A stretch of DNA of 43,697 nucleotides from Clostridium sp. (GCA_018335695.1 JAGXRV010000043.1:1-43697); one strand, 5' to 3'. Shown: positions 1-6,897, counted from the first letter of the stretch. The notes: generated by a model from the letters alone, not told the origin. Numbers and translations are program-made.

Positions 1-535
1 CCCTGCCTTTAGTTTGGCTCTCCCCCCAGAGTGTGGAGAGGGTATAGTATGACATTTACAGCCCTGCCTTTAGTTTGGTTCTCCCCCCAGAGTGTGGAGA
101 GGGTATAGTATGACATTTACAGCCCTGCCTTTAGTTTGGCTCTCCCCCCAGAGTGTGGAGAGGGTATAGTATGACATTTACAGCCCTGCCTTTAGTTTGG
201 TTCTCCCCCCAGAGTGTGGAGAGGGTATAGTATGACATTTACAGCCCTGCCTTTAGTTTGGCTCTCCCCCCAGAGTGTGGAGAGGGTATAGTATGACATT
301 TACAGCCCTGCCTTTAGTTTGGTTCTCCCCCCAGAGTGTGGAGAGGGTATAGTATGACATTTACAGCCCTGCCTTTAGTTTGGCTCTCCCCCCAGAGTGT
401 GGAGAGGGTATAGTATGACATTTACAGCCCTGCCTTTAGTTTGGTTCTCCCCCCAGAGTGTGGAGAGGGTATAGTATGACATTTACAGCCCTGCCTTTAG
501 TTTGGCTCTCCCCCCAGAGTGTGGAGTGGGTATAT
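1..535. repeat. 61-bp tandem array, alternating 122-bp dimer
   Basis: Eight full 61-bp units and a ninth, diverging copy run from the window edge to about 535; the array probably continues upstream. Units begin at 1, 62, 123, 184, 245, 306, 367, 428 and 489. They are essentially identical except one position that alternates strictly C, T, C, T (GGCTCTCC versus GGTTCTCC), so the true repeat is a 122-bp dimer. Each unit contains an inverted repeat, CTCTCC and GGAGAG around an 11-nt loop. There are no variable spacers, so it is not a CRISPR array. From 536 to 676 there is only unique sequence plus a small palindrome. Confidence 0.97.
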
Positions 536-541
536 GGGTGA
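49..541 (+). other. Series of eight tandem mini-ORFs (19-21 codons), one per repeat unit
   Basis: In every 61-bp unit an ATG opens a frame of 19 codons closed by TAG; the next ATG follows after one nucleotide (TAGTATG). Starts lie at 49, 110, 171, 232, 293, 354, 415 and 476. GGAGAGG ends 7 nt before each ATG, well placed as a Shine-Dalgarno. The encoded peptide is MTFTALPLVWLSPQSVERV, with residue 11 alternating Leu/Phe because of the C/T difference. The last copy diverges and ends with WVYG then TGA at 539-541. Because 61 is 3n+1, each unit is read in a new frame, so termination-reinitiation would be required. Translation is inference; this could be chance in a satellite repeat. Confidence 0.3.
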
Positions 542-623
542 AAAAGCGGTCTGCGCCTAGGCTGACTCTCCGCCAGAAATGGCCTTTCCTTATCTTTACC
601 TATTTAACTTCTAAAAAGAATTA

Positions 624-655
624 CCCTCTCCCACTGGGAGAGGGCAGGGTGAGGG
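624..655. repeat. Dispersed palindrome, CCCTCTCCC family (copy 1)
   Basis: A perfect 9-bp inverted repeat CCCTCTCCC-ACT-GGGAGAGGG is followed by CAGGGTGAGGG. The same core recurs at 20731-20768 in opposite orientation and at 39811-39926. It lies just downstream of the minus-strand symporter's stop codon, where it could act as a transcript-end hairpin. Its core resembles the inverted repeat inside the 61-bp units at 1-535, suggesting a common origin. Confidence 0.8.
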
Positions 656-676
656 CGATGAATTTATTTTGACTCC

Positions 677-2269
677 TTAGGCAACTTTCTTAAAAGTATC
701 TTCCAGGTGTTTCGCCATCGGTCGTTGAGTCAGCAAAGAGACGGCAACCAGCACAATAGTGGCGGCAGGGAGAGAGTAAATGAGAGGTTCGATATGCGTC
801 CAGGGGAAGGGCAAAAGAGTTGTTCGCCCAAGGAGCCTTGAAACAAGTCCTACTGCCACTGCCCCTTGTTCTTGCAAGAAGATATAGCCAAAACCACTGA
901 CGATGCTTCCGGTGATTGTGCTGGCGAGCGCCCCTGCTTTGGTGGCGGCAGGCCAGTAGAGAGCAGCCGTTAACGTAGGCAGAAAAGCTGCGGCACAGAT
1001 GCCAAACCAGAAAGCGGTGGCACGTGCAATAACTCCCGGTGGCAAGATAAACGCTAAAGTTACGGCTGATATTATCGAGAAAATAATTCCCAGCTTAGCC
1101 CAAAAGCGGGTAGATGCTCCGGGAAGCAATTTATTTATCCCAAGGTTTTCCACTAAGTCACGGGCAAAGGCCGTTCCCTGTACGTGGATTAGGGAAGAGA
1201 GGGTGGAAATAGCGGCGGCAAGCAGTGTGAGCATGAAGAAATAGAGGAACCAGTCGGGCATAATCTGACTGACGAAAATAGGAATAATCCTGTCGATATT
1301 TCCTTCAGCCACTTGAATAGCTATCTTGCCTTGGGTTTGGTAAAAGTAAAGATTGCTGAGCGGTCCGATAATAAATGCGGTGCCGGTCATAAAAAAGATG
1401 AAGATACCGCCTACCAAAATAGCCTGGTAGAGAGAGCGGGGTTGTTTGATAGTCATGAAACGCATAGTTAGCTGCGGTTGAGCAAGAACACCGATGCCTA
1501 CGCCCAAAACCATGGTTGAGACAACTATCCACCAGATTCTTGAGCCAAATGCAGGCATTGCCGTCCAGCCGCGATGCCCTTGTTCAATCAGGGTGGCAGG
1601 AACAAGATTGCTGATAGCGGAAAGACCGCTATGACCAGGTATTATACCGCCAACGGCACTGTAAGTGGCAAAAAGCAGGGTGGACATTCCTAGGAGCATA
1701 ACAACGGCAAAAAACGCATCGGTGTACATCACGCCTCTTAGTCCGCCACTCATTACATAAGCGGCGACTATCACAGCAAAGAGCAGCAGGCCGGTAGTGT
1801 ATGGAATGCCAAGAGCGTCGTAAAGAAAGCGGCCGCCGCCAATGAGGATGGCGCCGGTGTATGCCGGCATTAACAGAAAGATAAGCATTCCCGCATATGC
1901 CGTCAGTGCGGATGACTGGTAGCGGGCTCCAAGGAAAGAGGGAAATGTTTCGCTGCCAAGGTTGCAGGACATGCGGCGGATTCTTGGCCCAAATAAAGCA
2001 AAAGCGATAAAGATTCCGATAAAAATGGTCAAAACGGTGAGCCAAAGCAGTGAAAAACCAAATAGCCCGGCAGCGCCGCCAAAACCGACGATAGCCGATG
2101 TAGAGATGAAGGCAGCCCCGTACGAAAGAGCCATGATCCAGGGATGCATGCTACGACCTGCCACGAGAAAATCATTGTCTGTTTTTGTTTTTCTGGAACC
2201 CAGATACATTAATCCGGTCATAATACTGAGGAAAATGATTACTGCCGCAGAGAGGATGGGAATGTTCAT
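677..2269 (-). CDS. Sodium:solute symporter family protein
   Basis: A 530-residue polytopic membrane protein of the SSF (SLC5-like) family, expected to import a small solute with Na+. The N-terminus has the family pattern of a first helix followed by GSRKTKTDNDFLVAGRSM, then a Gly-rich second helix (SYGAAFISTSAIVGFGGAAG) corresponding to the Na+/substrate region. About 13 hydrophobic segments can be traced to the end, matching the usual length. GAGGAGGAATAAGC upstream supplies the ribosome site and overlaps the end of the 38-residue gene at 2276-2392, with which it is presumably co-transcribed. A T-box leader precedes the pair, so the substrate is probably an amino acid or a precursor; specificity cannot be read from the sequence. 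Confidence 0.9.
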   Translation of the reverse strand: MNIPILSAAVIIFLSIMTGLMYLGSRKTKTDNDFLVAGRSMHPWIMALSYGAAFISTSAIVGFGGAAGLFGFSLLWLTVLTIFIGIFIAFALFGPRIRRMSCNLGSETFPSFLGARYQSSALTAYAGMLIFLLMPAYTGAILIGGGRFLYDALGIPYTTGLLLFAVIVAAYVMSGGLRGVMYTDAFFAVVMLLGMSTLLFATYSAVGGIIPGHSGLSAISNLVPATLIEQGHRGWTAMPAFGSRIWWIVVSTMVLGVGIGVLAQPQLTMRFMTIKQPRSLYQAILVGGIFIFFMTGTAFIIGPLSNLYFYQTQGKIAIQVAEGNIDRIIPIFVSQIMPDWFLYFFMLTLLAAAISTLSSLIHVQGTAFARDLVENLGINKLLPGASTRFWAKLGIIFSIISAVTLAFILPPGVIARATAFWFGICAAAFLPTLTAALYWPAATKAGALASTITGSIVSGFGYIFLQEQGAVAVGLVSRLLGRTTLLPFPWTHIEPLIYSLPAATIVLVAVSLLTQRPMAKHLEDTFKKVA

Positions 2270-2275
2270 AACCGC

Positions 2276-2392
2276 TTATTCCTCCTCGCTTTCGTAGTGC
2301 CAGTTAAGAGCACCATAAACTACGCAGCCAACCGCCGAACCGATAGAAAGCAGCCATGCAGCCGAAATCCAAAGATCCTGCATTCCTAACAT
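2276..2392 (-). CDS. Symporter small accessory protein (38 aa)
   Basis: A 38-codon reading frame starts MLGMQDLWISAAWLLSIG and ends in the acidic tail YESEEE. It has one hydrophobic helix (about residues 7-29) and a strong upstream site, TTGGAGGTGAAAAGA then ATG. It ends 6 nt before the symporter start, and its own 3' end provides the symporter's Shine-Dalgarno, so translation is probably coupled. Single-helix peptides directly upstream of SSF symporter genes are a recognised small-protein family in Firmicutes, usually called symporter small accessory protein. A role in assembly or modulation of the transporter is inferred from position only. Confidence 0.8.
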   Translation of the reverse strand: MLGMQDLWISAAWLLSIGSAVGCVVYGALNWHYESEEE

Positions 2393-2419
2393 TCTTTTCA
2401 CCTCCAACTATCACTTGCT

Positions 2420-2451
2420 AAAAAAAAACTCACGTCCTGAAAGGACGAGAG
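2420..2451 (-). terminator. T-box attenuator terminator
   Basis: On the minus strand the hairpin CTCTCGTCC-TTTC-GGACGTGAG is followed by an uninterrupted T-run (plus 2420-2428). It lies directly after the T-box core, the expected position for the terminator that competes with the antiterminator. Confidence 0.9.
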
Positions 2452-2699
2452 ATTTCTCCCGCGGTACCACCTTAGTTGAATGCTTATAAGCACTCCCGCT
2501 TGTTTCGGGTACGGAAACTTGTCGATACCCTATCCGGATAACGGCGGAGACCGCCAGCGCCTACTAATGTTCAGCGCGGAGCTCAAGGGCGAACCTCAAT
2601 AACTCGCAATCGCCGGGCTTTCACCACCCCCAGCTCGCTGCAGATCCGTTCGTTATCCAACTTCCCTGTCATTGCTTAAAGGATTATTGCTTTTAATTG
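2420..2699 (-). promoter_or_regulatory. T-box leader controlling the symporter operon
   Basis: Read on the minus strand, the leader contains the T-box core AAGGTGGTACCGCGG (plus 2459-2473), whose UGGU bulge would pair with a tRNA ending ACCA. Upstream are a long stem I with a GCAGCGAGCTGGGGGTGG apical region (around 2620-2645) and an AGTAGGC element (2556-2563). An intrinsic terminator ends the leader. In the likely specifier region GAGGTTCGCCC, UUC (Phe) followed by a purine is my best reading and GUU (Val) is the alternative; this assignment is weak. Uncharged tRNA should stabilise the antiterminator and switch on the symporter. Confidence 0.93.
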
Positions 2700-2705
2700 C
2701 TTCTA

Positions 2706-2735
2706 ATTATAGCCAGCAACGGACTGTTCTGTCAA
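2706..2735 (-). promoter_or_regulatory. Sigma-A-type promoter of the T-box operon
   Basis: On the minus strand a perfect TTGACA (plus 2730-2735) and a perfect TATAAT (plus 2706-2711) are separated by 18 nt. The start site would fall just before stem I of the T-box leader. The -35 box abuts the upstream gene's terminator. Confidence 0.85.
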
Positions 2736-2778
2736 GAAAAAAATCAGGCGTCTCAATAGAGCAAAACAGCCTGATTTT
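2735..2778 (-). terminator. Intrinsic terminator of the zinc-ribbon gene
   Basis: AATCAGGC (plus 2742-2749) and GCCTGATT (2769-2776) form an 8-bp stem; on the minus strand it is followed by a T-run. It separates the zinc-ribbon gene from the T-box promoter that follows in the same direction. Confidence 0.8.
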
Positions 2779-2802
2779 AGACAAAATAACAGCTTGCTTG
2801 GC

Positions 2803-3093
2803 TTAGCGGCTTTGGAAACAGCTACGGCAGTATACCGGGCGATCAGATGTGGGATTAAACGGCACTTCTGTTCCGATTCCACAGGCAGAGCAAGTCACGC
2901 TATACATGCGGCGCTCACCGCGTTCACTGCGATCGCCACCACCACTGCTGCGCTGTCTGCGGTTGGAGCGGCAGGATGGGCAACGTGCAGGTTCATTTTC
3001 AAAACCCTTTTCTGCATAAAATTCCTGTTCCCCGACGGTAAAGATAAACTCTCCTTGGCAATCCCGGCATGCTAACGTTTTGTCACTGTACAT
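2803..3093 (-). CDS. Zinc-ribbon domain-containing protein
   Basis: A 96-residue protein starting MYSDKTLACRDCQGEFIF. It carries CRDC and CPSC in the N-terminal half, which would form one zinc ribbon, and CSAC and CRSC near the C-terminus, a second CxxC pair separated by a VPFNPTSDRPVY segment. A basic, Gly/Ser-rich linker (RSNRRQRSSGGGDRSERGERR) lies between them. This arrangement is typical of small Firmicute zinc-ribbon proteins of unknown function, possibly nucleic-acid binding. The start was chosen at 3093 because GAGGAGG precedes it at good distance; a longer frame to 3156 lacks such a site. It has its own terminator downstream. Confidence 0.85.
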   Translation of the reverse strand: MYSDKTLACRDCQGEFIFTVGEQEFYAEKGFENEPARCPSCRSNRRQRSSGGGDRSERGERRMYSVTCSACGIGTEVPFNPTSDRPVYCRSCFQSR

Positions 3094-3351
3094 GTAAAAA
3101 CCCTCCTCAGTTTTGGTTCCCCTGATTTTCTTCCAGTGGACTGAGATATCTAACAAACCAAACCAAAGGAGTATAGATTCCCTATCCCACGGAAAACAGT
3201 GGCACTTACAATATTATATACTGAATATGCAGAAAAAATCAAATAAAAATGACTCTATGCCGTTTTTCCGCCGGAGAACAGCTTGTTTTCGAATAGTCTT
3301 GCGAGATTTTTTGTGCAGGCACGTTTTTTGCTGTATTATAAATGGAAAGAA

Positions 3352-3380
3352 TTGAAATAGCGTTCATAATTGTCTATAAT
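3352..3380 (+). promoter_or_regulatory. Sigma-A-type promoter upstream of the GGGP synthase
   Basis: TTGAAA (3352-3357) and a perfect TATAAT (3375-3380) are separated by 17 nt, about 30 nt before the TTG start at 3409. This gives a short leader with the Shine-Dalgarno GGAGGG. Confidence 0.75.
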
Positions 3381-3408
3381 AGCTCTAGTTGCTTGGAGGG
3401 AAGTGATT

Positions 3409-4152
3409 TTGTTGTTGCAAGTGCAGAAAATTTTGGATGAAATCATTATAAATCGTCCCGCACACTTAACGTTGATTGATCCTGCCAAGCAATCAGCGGA
3501 ACGCGCTGCTGAAGTTGCGTTTACCGCAGATGAATTAGGGACTGATGGTTTTTTGATAGGCGGTTCCAGCGGTATTTCACAGACTAATCTGTCGCATACA
3601 GTTGATGCTGTAAAAGCCGTCAGCAAAAAGCCTGTTATCTTTTTCCCGGGGCAGGACAAAGCCTATAGTTTAAGTTTTGATGCGGTACTCTATATTTCAC
3701 TTTTAAATTCCCGCAATGTTCGTTATGTAATTCGTTCGCAAGCCGAAAGCTCATTACTATTAAAAAGATTGAACGTTGAGTTATTGCCCACCGGTTATCT
3801 GATTGTCTCTCCCGGGATGCGTGCGGGAGAAATTGGTGAAGCAGATTTACTGGATCGTGAGAACAACTGGGTCGCAAGCGGTTACGCAGCCGCAGCGGAA
3901 ATCATGGGCCTAAAATACCTTTACTTGGAGTGCGGCAGCGGTTCCCCGGTTACCGTTCCTCCTGAAATGGTAAAAGCAGTGAAAAAAACGGTTGATCTGC
4001 CGCTGATTGTGGGCGGAGGTATTCGCACGGCTGCGGTGGCTAAGCAACTGGTAGAGGCGGGTGCCAATATCCTTGTGACGGGCAACGTGGTAGAGCGGCA
4101 TGAGTTTAAACAAAGGTTAGCCGAGATAATTATGGTGGTACAAAATATATGA
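3409..4152 (+). CDS. Geranylgeranylglyceryl phosphate synthase family protein (archaeal-type)
   Basis: A 247-residue TIM-barrel prenyltransferase expected to join a polyprenyl diphosphate to sn-glycerol-1-phosphate through an ether bond. Visible family motifs are HLTLIDPAK (about 19-27), FLIGGSSGI, FFPG, YLYLECGSGSP (sn-glycerol-1-phosphate loop) and LIVGGGIR with VTGNVVE at the end. The text YLYLECGSGSPVTVPPEMV resembles archaeal and bacterial group-II GGGPS more than Bacillus PcrB. The TTG start at 3409 is preferred because GGAGGG sits 8 nt upstream; an in-frame TTG at 3370 overlaps the -10 box. The stop overlaps the next gene's start as ATGA, indicating coupled translation. Chain length of the prenyl substrate cannot be told. 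Confidence 0.85.
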   Translation: MLLQVQKILDEIIINRPAHLTLIDPAKQSAERAAEVAFTADELGTDGFLIGGSSGISQTNLSHTVDAVKAVSKKPVIFFPGQDKAYSLSFDAVLYISLLNSRNVRYVIRSQAESSLLLKRLNVELLPTGYLIVSPGMRAGEIGEADLLDRENNWVASGYAAAAEIMGLKYLYLECGSGSPVTVPPEMVKAVKKTVDLPLIVGGGIRTAAVAKQLVEAGANILVTGNVVERHEFKQRLAEIIMVVQNI

Positions 4153-4655
4153 GAAGGGTTACAGTTCACCGGTCGCCAGGTCCTAAAAATTCGCTTTGCT
4201 ATTGGACAAGCTATGTAAATCCGCTGCGCGTTTGTTTGAACTTTGCTATCATTTACCTTTGCCGTTTTATTCCCAGCTTGAAACTGAAGAACAGTCTTTA
4301 CAGATTAGTGGGCATCAAAATCGGCAAGAATGTTTCTGTGGGGCTAATGGCAATGTTCGATGTATTTTTCCCGCAACTTATTACAGTCGGTGATAACTCC
4401 GTAATCGGCTATAATGTTACTGTGCTTGCTCATGAATTCTTAATCAGGGAGTGGAATACAGGAGAAGTTATTATCGGTCGGGATGTGATGATCGGCGCGA
4501 ACACCACTATTATAGCCGGTGTGAGCATCGGTGATGCTGCAGTAGTTTCTGCCCATTCTCTGGTGAACCGTGACATATCCCCAGGCACTTTTGTCGGGGG
4601 TGTGCCTGCGCAGACGATTAATGAAAATAGTAGGCCAAAACAGGGGGACAGGTGA
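4149..4655 (+). CDS. Left-handed beta-helix (hexapeptide) acyltransferase
   Basis: A 168-residue protein with hexapeptide-repeat text from about residue 55 on (IGIKIGKNVSVG, ITVGDNSVIGYN, VIIGRDVMIGANTTI, VSIGDAAVVSAHSLV, GGVPAQTI). This is the trimeric acetyltransferase fold of the maltose/galactoside O-acetyltransferase group, with the His of VLAHEF as likely catalytic base. The N-terminal 50 residues are hydrophobic and may associate with the membrane. It overlaps the GGGP synthase gene by 4 nt. In Bacillus subtilis the PcrB product is dephosphorylated and then acetylated by YvoF, a member of this family, so O-acetylation of the prenylglycerol is a sensible inferred role. The last codons and stop lie inside a dispersed repeat beginning at 4643. 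Confidence 0.8.
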   Translation: MRRVTVHRSPGPKNSLCYWTSYVNPLRVCLNFAIIYLCRFIPSLKLKNSLYRLVGIKIGKNVSVGLMAMFDVFFPQLITVGDNSVIGYNVTVLAHEFLIREWNTGEVIIGRDVMIGANTTIIAGVSIGDAAVVSAHSLVNRDISPGTFVGGVPAQTINENSRPKQGDR

Positions 4656-4731
4656 TTTGTCCCACTCGTCCACGCGACCACCCCGCCCTTGCGGGCACCC
4701 CTCCAGGGGAGGGGAATTTTTGTAGCAGGAA
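4643..4731. repeat. Dispersed GC-rich repeat, CCACCCCGCCC family (copy 1)
   Basis: The element contains GGGGACAGGTGATTTGTCCC (short inverted repeat), then CCACCCCGCCCTTGCGGGC and a CCCCTCC-AGG-GGAGGGG hairpin followed by AATTTTT. Close copies lie at 27014-27061, 27066-27157 and, inverted, 37401-37475; a shorter variant is at 26904-26951. The hairpin plus T-run would work as an intrinsic terminator for the upstream acyltransferase. No transposase is encoded. Confidence 0.9.
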
Positions 4732-4766
4732 ATTATCTTGTTTCCGACGTAATGAGAAGTGTCGTA

Positions 4767-4790
4767 GGGGCGGGTTTCAAACCCGCCCTT
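4767..4790. repeat. Palindrome between convergent genes
   Basis: GGGCGGGTTT and AAACCCGCCC form a near-perfect 10-bp inverted repeat with a 1-nt centre, followed by TT. It lies between the plus-strand acyltransferase and the minus-strand chrA gene. It could act as a bidirectional terminator or be another dispersed palindrome; no second copy is obvious here. Confidence 0.7.
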
Positions 4791-4798
4791 TAGCTCCT

Positions 4799-5320
4799 CT
4801 ATAAATAAAAAATTACTCCTGCGGCTGCAGCTAAAAGCAAGGTAAGTACAGGATGGATGCGCGTTAACAATAGTAAGGCTATTACCGTTAAAGAGAATAT
4901 AGCGGACAGTATGTCTACTACGGCAGATTCTGCGACAAAAATGGCTGCACTAGCTATCAGGGCGAGCACGGCAGGACGCAGTCCGTCTAAAGCAGCTTGA
5001 ACCCAACGGTTTTCATAAAAATGGCTTAAAAATGAGGCCGCAGCTACCATCAGCACTAGCGAAGGAGTTACTACTCCGGCAGTGGCAAATGCCGCCCCCC
5101 AGAAGCCTCCTGCCTGGTAGCCGATAAAAGTTGCCGAATTTATAGCTACCGGGCCTGGAGTCATCTCTGCAATAGCAAGGATGTTCAGAAACTCCGGCAG
5201 CGTTAGCCAAGCACGGTTTTCGATGATTTCTTGCTGAATTAACGGCAGCATCACATAGCCGCCGCCGATACTAAAAGCACCAATTTTTAAAAAGGACAAA
5301 TATAGTTCTAAAATAATCAC
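4799..5320 (-). CDS. chrA: Chromate transporter, ChrA half-protein (second subunit)
   Basis: A 173-residue membrane protein of the ChrA (CHR) family in its short, single-domain form. The start region FLKIGAFSIGGGYVMLPLIQQEII and the TPGPVAINSATFIGYQAGG segment are family signatures. About five to six hydrophobic helices follow. The GTG start at 5320 overlaps the upstream partner's TGA (GTGA), and GGGAGAG precedes it. Paired half-size ChrA proteins are thought to work as a heterodimer, exporting chromate in characterised cases; the natural substrate here is unknown. Confidence 0.88.
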   Translation of the reverse strand: MIILELYLSFLKIGAFSIGGGYVMLPLIQQEIIENRAWLTLPEFLNILAIAEMTPGPVAINSATFIGYQAGGFWGAAFATAGVVTPSLVLMVAAASFLSHFYENRWVQAALDGLRPAVLALIASAAIFVAESAVVDILSAIFSLTVIALLLLTRIHPVLTLLLAAAAGVIFYL

Positions 5321-5883
5321 GTTTGCTCTCCCTTTTTCTCACCGTTATTTCCTAAGTAAGCGAGCAGTAAGCCGCTGCCGGCTCCGAGCAAGATGATGAC
5401 TATTGGGTGGACATTAAAAACGGCGGAAAGCAATAAAAAACCCAGCAGATAAACTAACTTCACCGGTTTTTTCAGCGTTGGTTTGCCTAATTTAAGCATC
5501 GCAGCTATTATCAGAGCGGCGATGGCGGGACGAATTCCGGCAAAGGCTGCCATTGCCGCTGGATGTTCGGCAAAACGGTTGAGAAAGACGGCTATAGCTA
5601 AAATTACTAAAAAGGAAGGCAGAATCGAGCCTAGCAGCGCAGCCATGGCTCCCGGGAAACCACGCAGTTTGCAGCCGATGAATACAGCCGAATTTACAGC
5701 TACCGCCCCCGGCGAAGAATGAGCGACTGCCAAGACATTAATAAATTCATCTTCCGCCAACCAACGGTGACGCTCTACTATTTCGCGGTGGATGATTGGC
5801 AGCATAGCATAACCGCCGCCAAAGGTAGTGGCCCCGATTAGGAAAAAAGTCAGAAAAAGTTGCAAATTCGGATGTTGTTTCAT
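5317..5883 (-). CDS. chrA: Chromate transporter, ChrA half-protein (first subunit)
   Basis: A 188-residue ChrA-family protein with FFLIGATTFGGGYAMLPIIHREIVE near the N-terminus and SSPGAVAVNSAVFIGCKLRG, matching its partner's signatures. The start at 5883 is preferred because AAGGAG lies 5 nt upstream; a frame opening at 5901 begins inside that ribosome site. The two half genes overlap by 4 nt and would be made together. The gene is divergent from cwlD with only 66 nt between the starts, so regulatory sites for both must be compact. Confidence 0.88.
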   Translation of the reverse strand: MKQHPNLQLFLTFFLIGATTFGGGYAMLPIIHREIVERHRWLAEDEFINVLAVAHSSPGAVAVNSAVFIGCKLRGFPGAMAALLGSILPSFLVILAIAVFLNRFAEHPAAMAAFAGIRPAIAALIIAAMLKLGKPTLKKPVKLVYLLGFLLLSAVFNVHPIVIILLGAGSGLLLAYLGNNGEKKGEQT

Positions 5884-5949
5884 GGACACTCCTTTTCTCA
5901 TAAGCTGCGATTCCTCGTCATATTTTTTAGAGATGAGGAGGGAGTTTCA

Positions 5950-6684
5950 ATGCAGGTTATCATTTTCGCTTTACAAAAAACACGTCTAAATCTTTTAATT
6001 GTCTTGATGTCGGTTTTCCTGTTGGCGGCAGGAGGTTTGTTTCTGCAGATTATCATTGCAGGGCGTCAGGAAGTTGCAGTACCCGCTCTGCGCCTTGTGG
6101 GGCAAACGGTGGTTATTGATCCCGGACATGGCGGGTACGACCCCGGCGTTTGGCGAGATAAGCTTGAGGAAAAAACGGTGGCGCTAAATATTGCGCTTAT
6201 TTTGCGCGACTATCTGCAAGCAACCGGCGCCCGTGTTGTCATGACGCGAGAGACTGACCGGGATTTGCTCGTATTGCCGACAGCGGGAGCGAAGAAAAAG
6301 CGGGATATGCAAAACAGGCTGAAAATAATCACTGACGCCGAACCATCTTTATTAATCAGTATCCACGTGAACGCTACCAGGGATTCCCGCTGGCACGGAG
6401 CCCAGGTGTTTTTTAAAAGTGGCTGCGAGGGAGCAAAGCTTTTGGCGGGCATGATACAGCATGAATTAAGCCGCGTCTTGACAAATACCACCCGCCAAGC
6501 TCAATCAGGTGATTATTTTATTTTAAACGAGGTGCAGATACCTGCAGTTTTAGTGGAGACAGGATTTATTTCAAATCCGCAGGAGGCTCAGTTGTTGAAG
6601 CAACCGGAATACCAAAGCAAATTGGCCTGGGCTATCTACTTGGCTGTGTTAAAGTATGTTGAACAGCTAGGCTTGCAGCGATAA
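5950..6684 (+). CDS. cwlD: N-acetylmuramoyl-L-alanine amidase CwlD
   Basis: A 244-residue zinc amidase (Amidase_3 family). An N-terminal hydrophobic helix (about 15-37) is a signal or anchor, followed by the catalytic domain. Zinc and catalytic residues are visible: H60 in IDPGHGG, E73/E74 region, H139 in SIHVNA and E203 in VETGF. Length and organisation match CwlD, which removes stem peptides during muramic-lactam formation in the spore cortex and so is needed for germination. The start at 5950 follows GAGGAGGG; an upstream in-frame ATG at 5860 would overlap the divergent chrA start. The spoIIP gene elsewhere in the window supports a sporulating host. A vegetative amidase remains possible. 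Confidence 0.85.
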   Translation: MQVIIFALQKTRLNLLIVLMSVFLLAAGGLFLQIIIAGRQEVAVPALRLVGQTVVIDPGHGGYDPGVWRDKLEEKTVALNIALILRDYLQATGARVVMTRETDRDLLVLPTAGAKKKRDMQNRLKIITDAEPSLLISIHVNATRDSRWHGAQVFFKSGCEGAKLLAGMIQHELSRVLTNTTRQAQSGDYFILNEVQIPAVLVETGFISNPQEAQLLKQPEYQSKLAWAIYLAVLKYVEQLGLQR

Positions 6685-6897
6685 ACATATATTCGTGCTT
6701 CTATTTTTAAAATCCTTTCTCTATTTTTAGTGTCCGGACGGCAGCACTGTAAGATCACTAAGCTAAAATTAAAGAGGTTGAGACTCCTTATTTTACGATT
6801 ATAGATTGCCGCGGAGCCAGAGAATCAGCTAAAATAGATGTAGAGAAGCAAATTTTTGGCAATAATAGTTAAAAAAAGCAGATTGGAGTGAACTGTC

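Noticed and set aside
1-535. CRISPR array
   Set aside because: Units are identical end to end with no variable spacers; this is a plain tandem repeat.
2794-3075. 93-codon plus-strand frame
   Set aside because: Antisense shadow of the zinc-ribbon gene, which has cysteine pairs and a good start site.
3113-3355. 80-codon plus-strand frame between the zinc-ribbon gene and the GGGP synthase
   Set aside because: No ribosome site or family resemblance, and it ends at the promoter of the synthase.
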